From contig CM054182.1 of assembly GCA_028829895.1 (NCBI GenBank), forward strand, positions 33,860,879 through 33,924,878: a DNA stretch of 64,000 nt. The letters run 5' to 3'. Positions within the stretch are counted from its first letter, which is position 1. Every line of letters starts with the position of its first letter. The stretch comes from Sinotaia quadrata (lineage: Eukaryota > Mollusca > Gastropoda > Architaenioglossa > Viviparidae). Below, piece by piece: positions 11,645-23,455 of the stretch. The notes under the pieces are model-generated. The model worked only from the letters and a program-made list of their open reading frames with translations, was not told the DNA's origin and did not search any database. The position numbers and the translations under genes were made by a program.

Positions 11645-12670
11645 AATTTAACAAGAAAACTTTTGGCGTTTTACAAAAACACTGGTGACGTCTTATCAGA
11701 GAACTGGTGAGGTCTTAAACAAGAACAATGGAGACGTCTTACAAGAAAACAAGTAGCAATTTACAAAACGGTGGCATCTTACAGGAACACTAGTGGCGTC
11801 TTACAAGAAAGCTGATGGAATAGGAAAGCAAGAAGTATTTTACAACAAAAAAAAAAGACTAGTATATCTTTACAAAGAGAAACTAATGCCTTACGCAAGT
11901 AATTTATTACAAGAGAACTAGTAAGTCTTTACAATGAAGAACTAGTGCCTTTTGTGTGAAAACTAGTGGAGTTTAGAAACTACTGGCTAATGGCTTAAAA
12001 GGAAATATTAGCGGCGTTTTGCAGGAAAACTAGTGTCGAAACACTAGTGGAGTCTCACAACAACAAATAGTGGGGTCTTACAACAACAAATAGTGGGGTC
12101 TTACAACAAATAGTGGGGTCTTACAACAACAAACAGTGGGGTCTCACAACAACAAACAGTGGGGTCTCACAACAACAGTGGGGTCTTACAACAACAAACA
12201 GTGGGGTCTTACAACGAAAACCTATGAATTCTTACGACGAAAAGACTGACATTACAAAAATCTTAAAGCAAGAAAAGTAGTGGGTCTTGCCATAAAAAAA
12301 ATAGTGAAATTTTACAGTAAAACTAATGTCGTCTTATAATCAAAAAATAGTCGAGACTTAACAGCAAGAAAATTAGTGGGGCTTACAACGGGAAAACTAG
12401 TCGGACTGACAATGAGAAAACTAGTGGGGACTTATAATGAAAAAAGCTTTACAATGATAAACAAAAGTACTGGAGCCTTGACACTCACAAAAAGTTCTTC
12501 AACTTTTCTTCAACGAGAAAAAAGTACTGGGGTCTCAACAACAAGGGGGAAAAGGTACTAAGAACTTAATATCGAAAAAAAGTACTGGGACCACGGCAAC
12601 AAAAAAACAGTTAGGGACTTCACAACTAGAAAAAAGGTACTCTGGGCTTTAACAACGCGGGAAGGAGAAA
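11645..12670. repeat. ~23-27-bp degenerate minisatellite of about 1 kb
   Basis: Roughly 40 copies with the core (a)actagtggggtcttacaa(c/g) and a variable A-rich linker. A homogeneous sub-array (aacaacaaacagtggggtct) lies at 12053-12215. The word actagt recurs many times. Flanking copies are strongly diverged. Confidence 0.9.
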
Positions 12671-12740
12671 GCGACAGAGCATTACAATGTACAATGAGAA
12701 AATTAATGGATGAAAGGAGTGTAACAGGAAAAATCTAACG

Positions 12741-12908
12741 ATACAAAAACTAAAATGGACACACCCGTATGGTCATTAGTATACAAAAAATAAAATGGAC
12801 ACACCCGTATGGTCATTAGTATACAAAAAATAAAATGGACACACCCGTATGGTCATTAGTATACAAAAAATAAAATGGACACGTACCCGTATGATCATTA
12901 GTGTACAA
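12741..12908. repeat. 40-bp minisatellite, 4 copies
   Basis: Unit taaaatggacacacccgtat then ggtcattagtatacaaaaaa at 12751, 12791, 12831 and 12871; the last has a 2-bp insertion (acgtacccg). Confidence 0.95.
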
Positions 12909-13265
12909 AAACGGGAGGTCAGGAAGAAATAACATCGCAAATTACAGAACAAAAAAAAATAGGAACAAAAACGACATGACTGTCAATATTGTTGACCAAA
13001 ATTAAAACGATAAATTTACTTCGCGAAAAGCAAACTTAGCAATAAGTGGGGTTGTTGTTTTTTTCTTTTCTAGTTGCTGTTATTGCCGAGATGATTTATT
13101 TTACTCTATGCCCAAAAAAGTTGTTTGCTGTTGTTTGGGGGCAATGCATTTGTTTTTGATTTAGTTTACATTTTTCCTGTATTTTTTAATTAGGAATAAA
13201 ATTCTGTATAAATTAAATTGGTAGAGAATTGTCTTTCTTGTAAAATATGGATGTGTTTTTATATA
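12909..13265. other. Unique sequence, no supported gene
   Basis: T/A-rich sequence; nothing recognised. Confidence 0.5.
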
Positions 13266-13489
13266 CAGGGTGGCCCAAAAATAGGTTTACAGTTATGACG
13301 TAGACTATTTATTTGAAAATTCGACACTAGAATATTATCAAGTAAAAATTACAATTAGCAAGGAAAAAGCTATTTATGTAAGTTAGATTTATACTCTGAG
13401 GAATGTTTTATATTGGTATTACTAAGCAAGTAACTTCAACCATATAAAAGGTAGTTTAATAACTGTAAACCTACTTTTGGGCCACCCTG
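13266..13489. mobile_element. 224-bp mariner-like MITE with TA target duplication
   Basis: The ends are inverted repeats of about 30 bp: cagggtggcccaaaaatagg on the left, and on the right the reverse complement of a version that starts cagggtggcccaaaagtagg. They differ at one position over 30 bp (continuing tttacagtta). TA dinucleotides flank it (13264-13265 and 13490-13491). Short AT-rich interior without coding capacity. TIR sequence and TA duplication fit the Tc1/mariner superfamily. Confidence 0.93.
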
Positions 13490-13498
13490 TACACAATT

Positions 13499-13600
13499 TG
13501 CAGTCACTCCAAAGCAATAATGGTTTGAGTTTCTATGGACACAAGTGAGGTCACTGCAAACAAGTAATGGTTTGTTTCTATGGACACAATTGTCGTGAGT
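13499..13600. repeat. ~50-bp duplication
   Basis: Two copies of caagtaatggtttg(ag)ttt then ctatggacacaa(g/t)tg, with g(t)cactcc/gcaaa variants, next to the MITE. Confidence 0.7.
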
Positions 13601-13604
13601 GGCA

Positions 13605-13874
13605 AAAGGAATGCGGAAAACTGCCGTCATTGTTAAAAAAGAACTCTTAATTTTTTTTTTTTATATTTTGGTTAAAGTGACAGAACTTGTACAAATTTTG
13701 TTTCCCTAATGATGAAACGTATATTCTACAAGCATATGAAAAAAGTTTACAATATAATGCTAATCTCTCTTTCAACCTTCTTGTGTAACCGAAACATGGG
13801 ACATTCGCGCTCAATACTACATTTCACAATACATATTCAGCAAGCTACACACAATATATATTCATTCATAAAGG

Positions 13875-13906
<32 letters not shown>

Positions 13907-14753
13907 ACAAGATGTTCTCTGAATTTTCAAACCATACCCACATTATTCTAACTGTGCGATTACAGAACGCCCAAAATAAATCCAGCAAAGGGGGGCTAAT
14001 GGAGATGTGCCAAATCTGGCTTGAAAGCGCAGTAACACGTGTATGACAACATGCCCAGCTTTATGACAGCTTAAGCTATTTATTAATAATAAAACAAACG
14101 TGTAAATGAGACATTAAAACCGTTTCTGATGGTGCTAAAATTAGTTTAATACCTGAGAATGCGAGCAGTAGAATACCATTACTATCGATTCTGGAATGCA
14201 AGGTTCGTGTGGCTAATTGAAAGACAAACAGCAGCCTCGGGCTGACGAAACAAGAACAGGTAGAGACGCGTACTGTTTGAGAACAGTGTGTTCTTGGACT
14301 CAGCCCTCGGGTTTCAGCCAGACAAATATTACTAGAAGGGCTGGTGTCTTTTTTCATCTCGCTAATTAAATAACATCATCTCATGTACATTCCAGTCCAG
14401 GCAATGTATTACAAAAATATTACAATACAAGACAATTGCAATGAGGAAAGAAGTTGTGCACTGGACATTATCATGAAGGAAAAACTATACAACCAGGAAC
14501 AAAGAGTGTTTTTTTATCACTAATTCGGGCATTTTACCTGTGAGGTTTTTTTTTAATAATTCAACTGTTCATTATATGACAATGGTTGTCTTTTGCGATT
14601 TATTTATATCGGTTTACAAAGAGTTATTTTAATTTTAAGTTCCAAATTGTATATAATTGCTAAAAACGTTCTTTCGCATTTAATCTTCTTGAAAATTTCC
14701 TTTGTCTGTAGCATTTCACTTATTCATTTAATCAATCGGTTCATCTATTCTGG
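13605..14753. other. Unique sequence with a CA tract
   Basis: (CA)n at 13876-13901. No exon supported; the 93-residue minus frame at 14076-14357 shows no family motif. Confidence 0.5.
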
Positions 14754-14875
14754 AATTCAATCAATGAACTAGCTACTCATTAATTCAGTCAATGAACTAG
14801 CTACTCATTAATTCAGTCAATGAACTATCTACTCATTAATTCAATCAAGGAACTAGCTACTCATTAATTCAACCA
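14754..14875. repeat. 28-bp minisatellite, 4 copies
   Basis: Unit aattcagtcaatgaactagc then tactcatt, at 14754, 14782, 14810 and 14838. Confidence 0.93.
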
Positions 14876-15635
14876 AGCTGTCCTAAAGATTTCTCGAACA
14901 CAAGAAGAATTGAAAGATTCAAATACTAATGGATTTATTTGAAAATATACTCAGTACCCTTGTATAAAGAAGAAATAGTAAAATATTTAAGCAAAGAAAT
15001 CACTAAAATAATTAATATCAATATTTTCTATCCAAATCAATACCAATTTTTTTTAAAGTTATATTTAAAATCTAATAGAAATTGAAAAATAAAATACCGT
15101 CAAGACAAGGCGTTAACTATGTAACTATATTCATAAGAGACTAAATGATTTTCGAGAAACAAGAAATGTGTAATAATCACTATGCAAATTATTACCTTCA
15201 ATTCAAAGGAATGTTGTGGTGCAATACTTCGGTGGGAGACGAGATGAAGTCGAATCACGTTGTTGTGAGCAAGAGAAGCCTCTGCCAGGTAAACACAGTT
15301 CGACACATGGCTACGTTCTCAGCAAACGATATTATTTTATACATGTACTCCATAGTGACTTTTCTTTCATGGCAGAGGGACAGTGTTTGTTCCTGGCGAA
15401 GAGACAGCACAATATTATTATTTGTTAAGGTTTCAGAGCAAATTTCTTCAGAAAAATGTTCAGGCTTATCTCTGACGTCTGACCTTGGGACTTAGACTGT
15501 TGTGACGGACGGATTTCAGAACCACTCCTCACGCATACCATTTGGTAAACATTTTCTCAATAACAAAACTACCACAGCGAGAGACGTCACGTGTTTCATG
15601 TGGTATTAACTTTCTCAGTAATTAAGCTGCAATGC
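14876..15635. other. Unique sequence, no supported gene
   Basis: AT-rich on the left, then mixed. Frames at 15145-15495 and 15216-15428 overlap each other and show no domain. Confidence 0.45.
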
Positions 15636-16097
15636 TTTAGAAATCAAGTCAAAGTACTAATTACGTTACAGATAGCTATGACTTGAGTCAGAAGCCAAGT
15701 CAAAATAGAAATTACGTCACAGATAGCTATGCAATACTACAGAGGCCAAGTCAAAGTAGAAATTACATAACAGATAGCTATAGTTATGCAATGTTACAGA
15801 GGCCAAGTCAAAATAAAATTTACGTAACTTTATACAGTGATATTAAGGCCAAATCAAAATAGAAATTACGTAATAGATAGCTATAGCCATGCAATGCTAC
15901 AGAGGCCAAGTCAAAATAGAAATTACGTCACAGATAGCTATGCAATGCTACAGAGGCCAAATCAAAATAGAAATTATGTAACAGATAGCTATGCAATGCT
16001 ACAGAGGCCAAGTCAAAATAGAAATTATGTAACAGATAGCTATGCAATGCTACAGAGGCCAAGTCAAAATAGAAATTACATAACAGATAGTCTGTAG
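15636..16097. repeat. 51-bp minisatellite, about 9 copies
   Basis: Unit tgctacagaggccaagtcaa then aatagaaattacgtaacaga then tagctatgca. The right part is homogeneous and, with a 51-bp period, yields a frame of 17-residue repeats (LQRPSQNRNYVTDSYAM) at 15837-16097. I do not consider it coding. Confidence 0.93.
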
Positions 16098-16317
16098 GAA
16101 ATACAAAAATTTACCAAGTATCAAGTAGTGTATTTGTCAGTGGCTGGCTACCAGAATTCTAGCATTTAATATCAGACTTGTCCCCTCTTTCGCTCTTTCT
16201 TCTTGTTTCTAGCAGTCTGGTGGTATCGGTAAAAACGAAAAATGTGAGTACGAAACGAAAACTTGAATATATCATTAGTATTGATTTCCCCAATTTACAT
16301 TGTTTGCATTCAGCCTT

Positions 16318-16396
16318 TCACTTTGTAATGGACCCTTCCTTGTTACTTTGTAATGGACCCTTCCCTGTTACTTTGTAATGGACCCTTCCTTGCTGC
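16318..16396. repeat. 25-bp minisatellite, 3 copies
   Basis: Unit ctttgtaatggacccttcct, followed by tgtta or tgctg. Confidence 0.9.
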
Positions 16397-16487
16397 TATA
16401 TTATACAGTCTGTGTGTACGTTTTATTCAGTGTGTATAGAGAGAGAGTTGTGTTGGCAGACATGTACTGTATTTACTGTTCTACCCG

Positions 16488-16714
16488 GTACAGATGTCCT
16501 CATGAACAGATATAGAACGATATACAAACAGTGTAGTTATTTATATTTTTACAGTGTATGAATATCCTCATGTACAAATATAGAAAGATATACAGTTTGT
16601 GTTACCTATATTTTTACAGTGTATGAATATCCTCATGTACAAATATAGAAAGATATACAGTTTGTGTTACCTATATTTTTACAGTGTATGAATATCCTCA
16701 TGTACAAATATAGA
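16488..16714. repeat. 65-bp minisatellite, 3.5 copies
   Basis: Unit acagtgtatgaatatcctca then tgtacaaatatagaaagata, at 16551, 16616 and 16681, with a diverged copy to the left. Confidence 0.93.
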
Positions 16715-16840
16715 AGATGGACGGACATTATGCAGGCCAGTTTTAAATAATTATCGAATGTGACTTCCTCCTCCTTAGATATAGCCCGACAGATGAAAGC
16801 CGCGTGTAAATATTATCGAATATGGTAGTCTTTAAATATG

Positions 16841-17068
16841 GCTGTAGGTGCAGACAGATAGGTGGTCAAATGTAGCTGTAGGTACAGACATCAGGTGATC
16901 AAATGCAGTTGTAGGTGCAGACAGATAGGTGGTCAAATGCAGTTGTAGGTACAGACATCAGGTGGTCAAATGCAGCTGTAGGTACAGGCAAATAGGTGGG
17001 GAAAACGGCGGTATGTATAGGCAGATAGGTGGACAAATACGGTTGTAGGTACAGACAGCTAGGTGGGC
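16841..17068. repeat. 34-bp minisatellite, 6-7 copies
   Basis: Unit gctgtaggtacagacagata then ggtggtcaaatgca, at 16841, 16875 and onward; the last copies diverge. Confidence 0.93.
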
Positions 17069-17395
17069 AAAGTGAAAAACAAAGGGATGGAAAGACAAGT
17101 AAATACTGGTTACTGACAGGCAGCCAGAAGGGCGGATGGGTGGACAGGCAGCCAGACAAGCAGATAGCAGCAGAGAGAACGCTAAAACGCACACTATTCA
17201 AAGTCACGTGTATTCACAGATTTCGGCCTCACTTCATGGGATCCTATCTCTAATCCTGCTTCATCTGAGGCCTGTCTGTACTTTCGGACAGATCCCGAGG
17301 ATTAATAAAGAAAATTAACTAACGCGTAACTACGTTCGGGTTGGCTGCTTAAATAACGCCGGAACCAGTTGAACGAAGAGAAGCAGCGTGAGCGC

Positions 17396-17560
17396 TGCTC
17401 ATCAGTGAATTTTTCGCTATTTACACTGCTCATTAGTTAGTTCCACATCATTTATAATGCTCATAAGTGAGTTCCACGCCATTTACACTTTCATCAGTTA
17501 GTTATGCACCTCTTTACACTGCCTACCAGCGGGTTCTGCACTACTTTACACTAACTGTGG
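17396..17560. repeat. Degenerate ~33-bp repeat, 4-5 copies
   Basis: Words ctcatcagtgaattt/agttagttc, cca(c)atcatttaca and ctatttacactgctcat recur. Confidence 0.75.
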
Positions 17561-17840
17561 AGTTGTGCACAAATAGCATACTGTCCGCGGACACAGAAAG
17601 ACGGTATAAATAATTGATGTGAAACTGAGCGGAAACTACACGACTCCGATCCCGAATCAGCCAGACGCTGTCCAAACTAATCCCTTTGCAGTCACGTGGT
17701 AAGCCACGCATTCAAGCAGGATTATTGGAATGGTTTCATTTGTTTTCGGCTTCTTTCTGTTTTCCAAAACTCAGCTAGACTTAAATATTATTTGCAAACA
17801 GTCTAAAATACCTGCTAGTTCTTCCTGTTAGCAGGTAAAA

Positions 17841-18118
17841 CTGTATGCAAATTAAAACAAAAGCACTTAGGATTTATGATTGACAGTACTGAAGCCTGGC
17901 AGTAAAACGGTATACAAATTAAAACAAGATATGATTGACAGTACTGAAGCCTGGCAGTAAAACGGTATACAAATTAAAACAAGATATGATTGACAGTACT
18001 GAAGCCTGGCAGTAAAACGGTATACAAATTAAAACAAGAAATGACTGACAGTACTGAAGCCTGGCAGTAAAATGGTATACAAATTAAAACAAGAAATGAT
18101 TGACAGTACTGAAGCTCA
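17841..18118. repeat. 55-bp minisatellite, about 5 copies
   Basis: Unit ggtatacaaattaaaacaag then atatgattgacagtactgaa, starting at 17909, 17964, 18019 and 18074, plus a diverged first copy. Confidence 0.95.
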
Positions 18119-19057
18119 ATCAAGCTCACTGGGAAAACAATTCCAATTCCAAAGAACTAGTAAAATATAGTTTGAGTGTGCACATATATGTTGTGTTTGT
18201 TTTTGTTTGTTTGTTTGTGTTTTTTGTTTGGTTTTGTTTGTTTGTTTTTTTTTGGGGGGGGGTAGAATGCTTGTTTATGTGTTTCTCTGCGAGTAATCGT
18301 ATAATGAGAATAATTAAAACATGTTCAAAGAATGAAATGATTTAGTCCAATCATTTTAAGTAAATTGCAAAACAAAGTAGGGAAAATAAGTAGCCATAAA
18401 CTATTTAATAGCGATCTTTCAGTTTGGAAATCATACTTGAATTTTATCTGAAGAATAACTTATATAAACATTTTAAAAATTAATCTTTAATTCAAGTAGA
18501 AAGATATTTTATCTCTAGGAAATAATGTTATTCCAAAGAAAGACAAACAAATAAAATTTCATTTATTAATAAATAATAACAACATTGGTGATTTCATACA
18601 GTGTTTATTCTTATAACAGTTTCAAGTGCTTTACACGATGAAAAAAATGTATACAAAACGCTCAATATTCAGTTAACAATACAAAACGATGAACACACAA
18701 ACAAAATGATGCATAAAACAAATATCTGAAAAGAGATGGAGAAAAAATTAACAATTTGAAAAGATCTTGTGTTTCGTTCTCTGAAGAACATGAACCTGTG
18801 AAGGTCTTGGAGAAATGGAATGGAAAAAAGTAGTTTCAAGGAGATCTGAGAGTAATCCTAGCTGCAGCGTTCTCAACCTTTGGAAGCTCCGCCGGCGAAG
18901 TGGGCGGGGGGTTGGGGGTATGGTAGACCAGAAAGATGAGAGCTATGATGAAAATCATGAGAGATTCAGTGAACATAACAAGTTTCTGCTGCATAAAGTG
19001 AGAGAAAAATGCAAGAAGTGCTGTGTCATCTCCAGATTTGCTTGTCTACACGTATTT
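18119..19057. other. Unique sequence with a TG/T-rich tract
   Basis: A (TTTG)n-like tract with poly-T and poly-G lies at 18190-18262. The rest is AT-rich without a supported gene. Confidence 0.5.
18865..18893 (+). mobile_element. Possible isolated hAT-like terminus
   Basis: cagcgttctcaacctttgga, followed by agctccgcc, resembles hAT terminal inverted repeats (CAG-NG start, ctcaacctttgg). No matching right end or 8-bp duplication (cctagctg precedes it) was found, so it may be a truncated remnant or coincidence. Confidence 0.25.
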
Positions 19058-19180
19058 AATATTTAACACTAATCTATTTTAAAATCTCAATGGTAAGTAG
19101 ATTTAGCTCATGTCAAGTATTTAATATTTAACACTAATCTATTTTAAAATCTCAATGGTAAGTAGATTTAGCTCATGTCG
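19058..19180. repeat. ~62-bp direct duplication
   Basis: Two almost identical tandem copies with tatttaatatttaacactaa and tctcaatggtaagtagattt. Each copy includes a donor-like tggtaagta. Confidence 0.92.
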
Positions 19181-20321
19181 ACTTCAAGTTTGACGACGGC
19201 CACAGTTAACACTACAAAGTAGTTTGTGTACCGGTACTCCTAACTGACACCAGAGATAGCAAGTTATTTTTGTCACCTATATAGTACCAAATAACTCCTC
19301 CAATCGGCAGGCAGGTAAAAATAATAGATATAAATAAATAACCTTTGGTAGAAATCATGTATGTTCTTTAAGATCTTTTCTGAGACACTAAACAGCATGA
19401 TCAGTATGAAGTTTTTACTAAATAATTTATTGGCTAAAATATTTTTGTTCTATCATTTAATAAATAATTGTATCTAGTCAAATAATAACAGGATACATGC
19501 ATTTGAGTCAGTAAGTGACTACAACTATGTATAGCAGTCCTATTTAGTCAGAAAGAACTGGAACCCAACGACTGAGGAGAGCAAACAACGACCTCTAGTT
19601 GAAAAGGGACGTAATCCTACTCGTCAATAATGCTAGTAGCGCCGCGCATAAAGACACATAAAGGATGGCTGCCGCACGTATTGTCACTCGGGGGTGTAAA
19701 TGTCTCGACCACTTCAAACAAACGTAAATGGCCGGCCCTCTTTCTCGTTTGCAGTAGATTTCCTTCAAAGAAACCCCACCGCTAGATTGGGTCCCCGACC
19801 CGGAAAACTGAAGAACGTTTCAGAAGCACTGAGTAAGCCAGTAAGTGTACAAAGTGGCAGCTTAGATTGGACGACAGTGGTATAAGTTCCGATAGTGAGA
19901 TGCATACGAATTGTTTTCGGAAAACAGTTTCAGGCATAGACAGAGCACGGGTAAATTATACTGGAAAATAAAGTGCTTAACCGTACTGCAAACGTTTATT
20001 TGTTCTATATTGTTTTAATACTTCTAATGAAATATATACTAGAATTAATTTTCCGTAGAGTTAGCACCAGCAAATTAGAATTTCAGCGAAGATTATATTC
20101 CGCTATTTAATTTTTTTTTTAATTTATAAGATATTGATGTGGGTATTGCACAAATTAACATCAACTGGTAACAGTTTCAGTCCACGTAAGGACATTTTAA
20201 TAGTAAGCATGCACGATTAACATGACTATATAATAATAATCTATTCGTAAACATATGAATGATAAGTAATAAAATAAAGAAACGGAAAGATTAGAATTAG
20301 ACTGAGTGAATAGAATGAATT
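19181..20321. other. Unique sequence
   Basis: Apart from the possible exon at 19755-19840 there is nothing I can support here. Confidence 0.45.
19755..19840 (+). CDS. Possible 86-bp internal exon, unidentified
   Basis: Bounded by a strong acceptor (ctctttctcgtttgcag, ending 19754) and a donor cca/gtaagtgt (19841). The frame open between them reads DFLQRNPTARLG then PRPGKLKNVSEALSKP (2 bases plus 28 codons). The segment is more GC-rich and codon-like than its surroundings. I do not recognise a family; QRNPTARLG resembles the C-lobe of AGC kinases but the following residues do not. Weak call: no partner exon is identified. Confidence 0.2.
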
Positions 20322-20965
20322 ACTAAGCACTTAGCATGACAATATACCTCACTAAGAAAGCATGACAATATACCTCATTAAGAGAGCATGACAATATACC
20401 TCACTAAGAGAGCATGACAATATAACTCACTAAGAGAGCATGGCAATATAACTCACTAAGAGAGCATGGCAGTACACATCACTTAGCATGACAGTACACA
20501 TCACTAAGAGAGCATGACAATATAACTCACTAAGAGAGCATGGCAGTACACATCACTTAGCATGACAGTACACATCACTTAGAGAGCATGGCAATACACA
20601 TTACTTAGAGAGCATGGCAATACACATTACTTAGCATGACAGTACACATCACTTAGAGAGCATGGCAATACACATTATTTAGCATGGCAGTACACATTAC
20701 TTAGAGAGCATGGCAATACACATCACTTAGAGAGCATGGCAGTACACATCACTTAGAGAGCATGGCAGTACACATCACTTAGAGAGCATGGCAGTACACA
20801 TCACTTAGAGAGCATGGCAGTACACATCACTTAGAGAGCATGGCAGTACACATCACTTAGAGAGCATGGCAGTACACATCACTTAGAGAGCATGGCAATA
20901 TACATCTCTTAGAGAGCATGACAGAATAATTTACTTAGACAGCATGGCAAAATATACATCTTGCT
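20322..20965. repeat. 26-bp minisatellite, about 24 copies
   Basis: Unit agcatggcagtacacatcac then ttagag, with variants caatatacctcactaag on the left and caatacacatt in the middle. Some copies lack the agag segment. The right half (20720-20890) is nearly homogeneous. Confidence 0.96.
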
Positions 20966-21714
20966 TCGGACACATACTTACTCCTGTGTGCCAAGTCGTT
21001 GGAAAATCACGAATAGAAAGCTTGAGAACTAATGGTCAACCAATATACCGGGGGATTAGAAATCAAAGAGACTCAATATGAAAAACTGGACGTTAAACTC
21101 CCATCTGACCAGTACTTATTAAACAAATATATAGTGTGTATAATAACTGCTAAAATAACGAGAAACACTCGTGTAAACAAACAAACAAACAAACATCAGT
21201 CTGAAAAAACCCGGAAAAGTAATATGAACAAAGAGCAAGGAAAAGTCAAAGCAATTAAAAGGTTACATCTGGAAATCACATTTACTGATGGAAACGGACA
21301 TAAGGAATTTCCAACGTCAAATCATTACGAGATTCGTAGCGTGAGAAAGACGACGAAATTGAGGACCGGTTTATCTACTAAAATTCTGAGGCCTGAACTA
21401 TCGTCTTTTAGCATCTCTCTATTTTTAAAAGAACTTTATGAGGGGTGGAAAAACATCGTTCATTTTTTCTTCTTGTTTTTTTTAAAAAAGAATTACTTTG
21501 TGACGAATGGAAGAACAGATTCAATAATACTGAGTCGAGATCAGTGAGGTAAGCACATCTTTCACCAAAGATGAGAGTAAAATGGTTCTTTGCGACTTAT
21601 TTGTTGTAAAACGATTGAACTGTATTTATGGATTGCTGTAAAGATGGACGAGAAATATTAATAATGTTTCTTGTTAGTAGACCTGGTAGCTGAAATGGTG
21701 ATTATAAAATAAAA
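20966..21714. other. Unique sequence with an unassigned 171-codon frame
   Basis: A plus-strand frame at 21032-21547 encodes a Lys/Thr-rich peptide with a poly-Phe segment. It has no family motif, weak initiation context and low complexity near its end, so I do not call it a gene. An (AAAC)n run lies at 21174-21193. Confidence 0.4.
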
Positions 21715-22497
21715 AATGTAAGAACGTTTTACTAGAGTATAAACACAAGCGAATTACTGTGTACAATCTAAGCACAGACGTTTTAGTATAAAGAGTTTAA
21801 AATCAGACGCCCTACTTTGTACAATCCAATTACAGATGGTTAACTATATAGACTCTAAGCACAAACGTTTTACTGTAGGCCTATGTAGTAAGCACAGACA
21901 TTTAAATGTATACAATCTAAATACTGACGCTTCACTGTATAGAATCTAAACAGGCATTTTACTTTATGCAATCTATGCATCGACGTTTTACTGTAAAGAA
22001 TTTAAGTATTGAAGTATAATGAATAGATTTTAAGCACTGAAGTATAATGAATAGATTTTAAGCACTGAAGTATAATGAATAGATTTTAAGCACTGAAGTA
22101 TAATGAATAGATTTTAAGCACTGAAGTATTAATGTATAGAATTTAAACACTGAAGCGTAATGTATAGAATTTAAACACTGAAGTATTAATGTATAGAATT
22201 TAAACACTGATGTATTAATGTATAGAATTTAAACACTGAAGTATTACTGTGTAGAATTTAAACACTGGCACTTTACTGTTTACAGACTAGGCAGAGATAT
22301 TTTACTGTATACAGTCTAAGTAGAAACACAATTTAAGCACAGACACTGTTTTGTGTAGAGTCTAAACACAAATATTATACTGTATACAATCTAAGCACAG
22401 ATACTATATTGTAAACAGTCTAAGCACTGATACTATACTGTATACAGTCTAAGCACAAACACTGTACTGTGTACAGTTTGAGCACAGGCAATTTACA
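21715..22497. repeat. Degenerate 28-30-bp repeat leading into the 30-bp array
   Basis: Diverged copies with ctaagcacagac, gttttactgtat and agaatt/cagtctaa. A homogeneous 28-bp sub-array (gaatagattttaagcactga plus agtataat) lies at 22018-22130. Same ancestry as the neighbouring 30-bp array. Confidence 0.85.
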
Positions 22498-22900
22498 GTA
22501 TACAAAGCACAGACACTTTACTGTATACATGTCTAAGTGCAGACATTTTACTGTATACATGTCTAAGCACAGAGACTTTACTGTATACATGTCAAAGCAC
22601 AGACACTTTACTGTATACATGTCTAAGTGCAGACACTTTACTGTATACATGTCTAAGTGCAGACATTTTACTGTATACATGTCTAAGCACAGAGACTTTA
22701 CTGTATACATGTCTAAGCACAGAGACTTTACTGTATACATGTCTAAGCACAGAGACTTTACTGTATACATGTCAAAGCACAGACACTTTACTGTATACAT
22801 GTCAAAGCATAGACACTTTACTGTATACCTGTCTAAGCATAGACACTTTACTGTATACCTGTCTAAGCATAGACACTTTACTGTATACCTGTCTAAGCAC
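22498..22900. repeat. 30-bp minisatellite, about 13 copies, open on both strands
   Basis: Unit agacactttactgtatacat then gtctaagcac. It gives a 151-residue plus frame (HFTVYMSKHR-type decapeptides) and a 160-residue minus frame (CLDMYTVKCL-type), both consequences of a 30-bp period without stops. The arrangement of variants (agtgc, caaag, agcatag) suggests local block duplication. Confidence 0.96.
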
Positions 22901-22964
22901 ACAGAGACAAGAGAGAAAAACTGATGTCACCTCTCAGTTCAAGCGACATTGTATTCCGAAAAGT

Positions 22965-23455
22965 ATGTGTCTATACATGCTGGCTCTCTTAAATACCATA
23001 TCATGTGTCTGTACATGCTGGCTCTCTTAAATACCATATCATGTGACTATGCATGTTGGCTCTCTTAAATACCATATCATGTGACTATGCATGCTGGCTC
23101 TCTTAAATACCATATCATGTGACTAGGCATGCTGGCTCTCTTAAATACCATATCATGTGACTATGCATGCTGGCTCTCTTAAATACCATATCATGTGACT
23201 ATGCATGCTGGCTCTCTTAAATACCATATCATGTGACTAGGCATGCTGGCTCTCTTAAATACCATATCATGTGACTATGCATGCTGGCACTCTTAAAATA
23301 CCCTACCATGTGACTATGCATGCTGGCCTTTAAAATACTAGAACATGTGACTATGCATGCTGGCACTCTTAAAATACCCTACCATGTGACTATGCATGCT
23401 GGCTCTCTTAAATACTACCATCTGACTATGCATGCTGGCTCTTAAAATACAAGAT
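22965..23455. repeat. 38-bp minisatellite, about 13 copies
   Basis: Unit atgtgactatgcatgctggc then tctcttaaataccatatc, starting at 22965 and 23003. Later copies carry small deletions and ctaccatg variants. Confidence 0.95.

Noticed and set aside
21032..21547. 171-residue plus-strand frame
   Set aside because: Lys/Thr-rich, ends in a poly-Phe low-complexity stretch, no domain motif and no convincing splice or polyadenylation context.
22420..22924. Overlapping 151- and 160-residue frames on both strands
   Set aside because: They consist only of the 30-bp tandem unit; an array with a multiple-of-three period and no stops is open on both strands by necessity.
20322..23455. CRISPR-like arrays
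   Set aside because: Repeats are directly contiguous with no unique spacers, and the context is eukaryotic; these are minisatellites.
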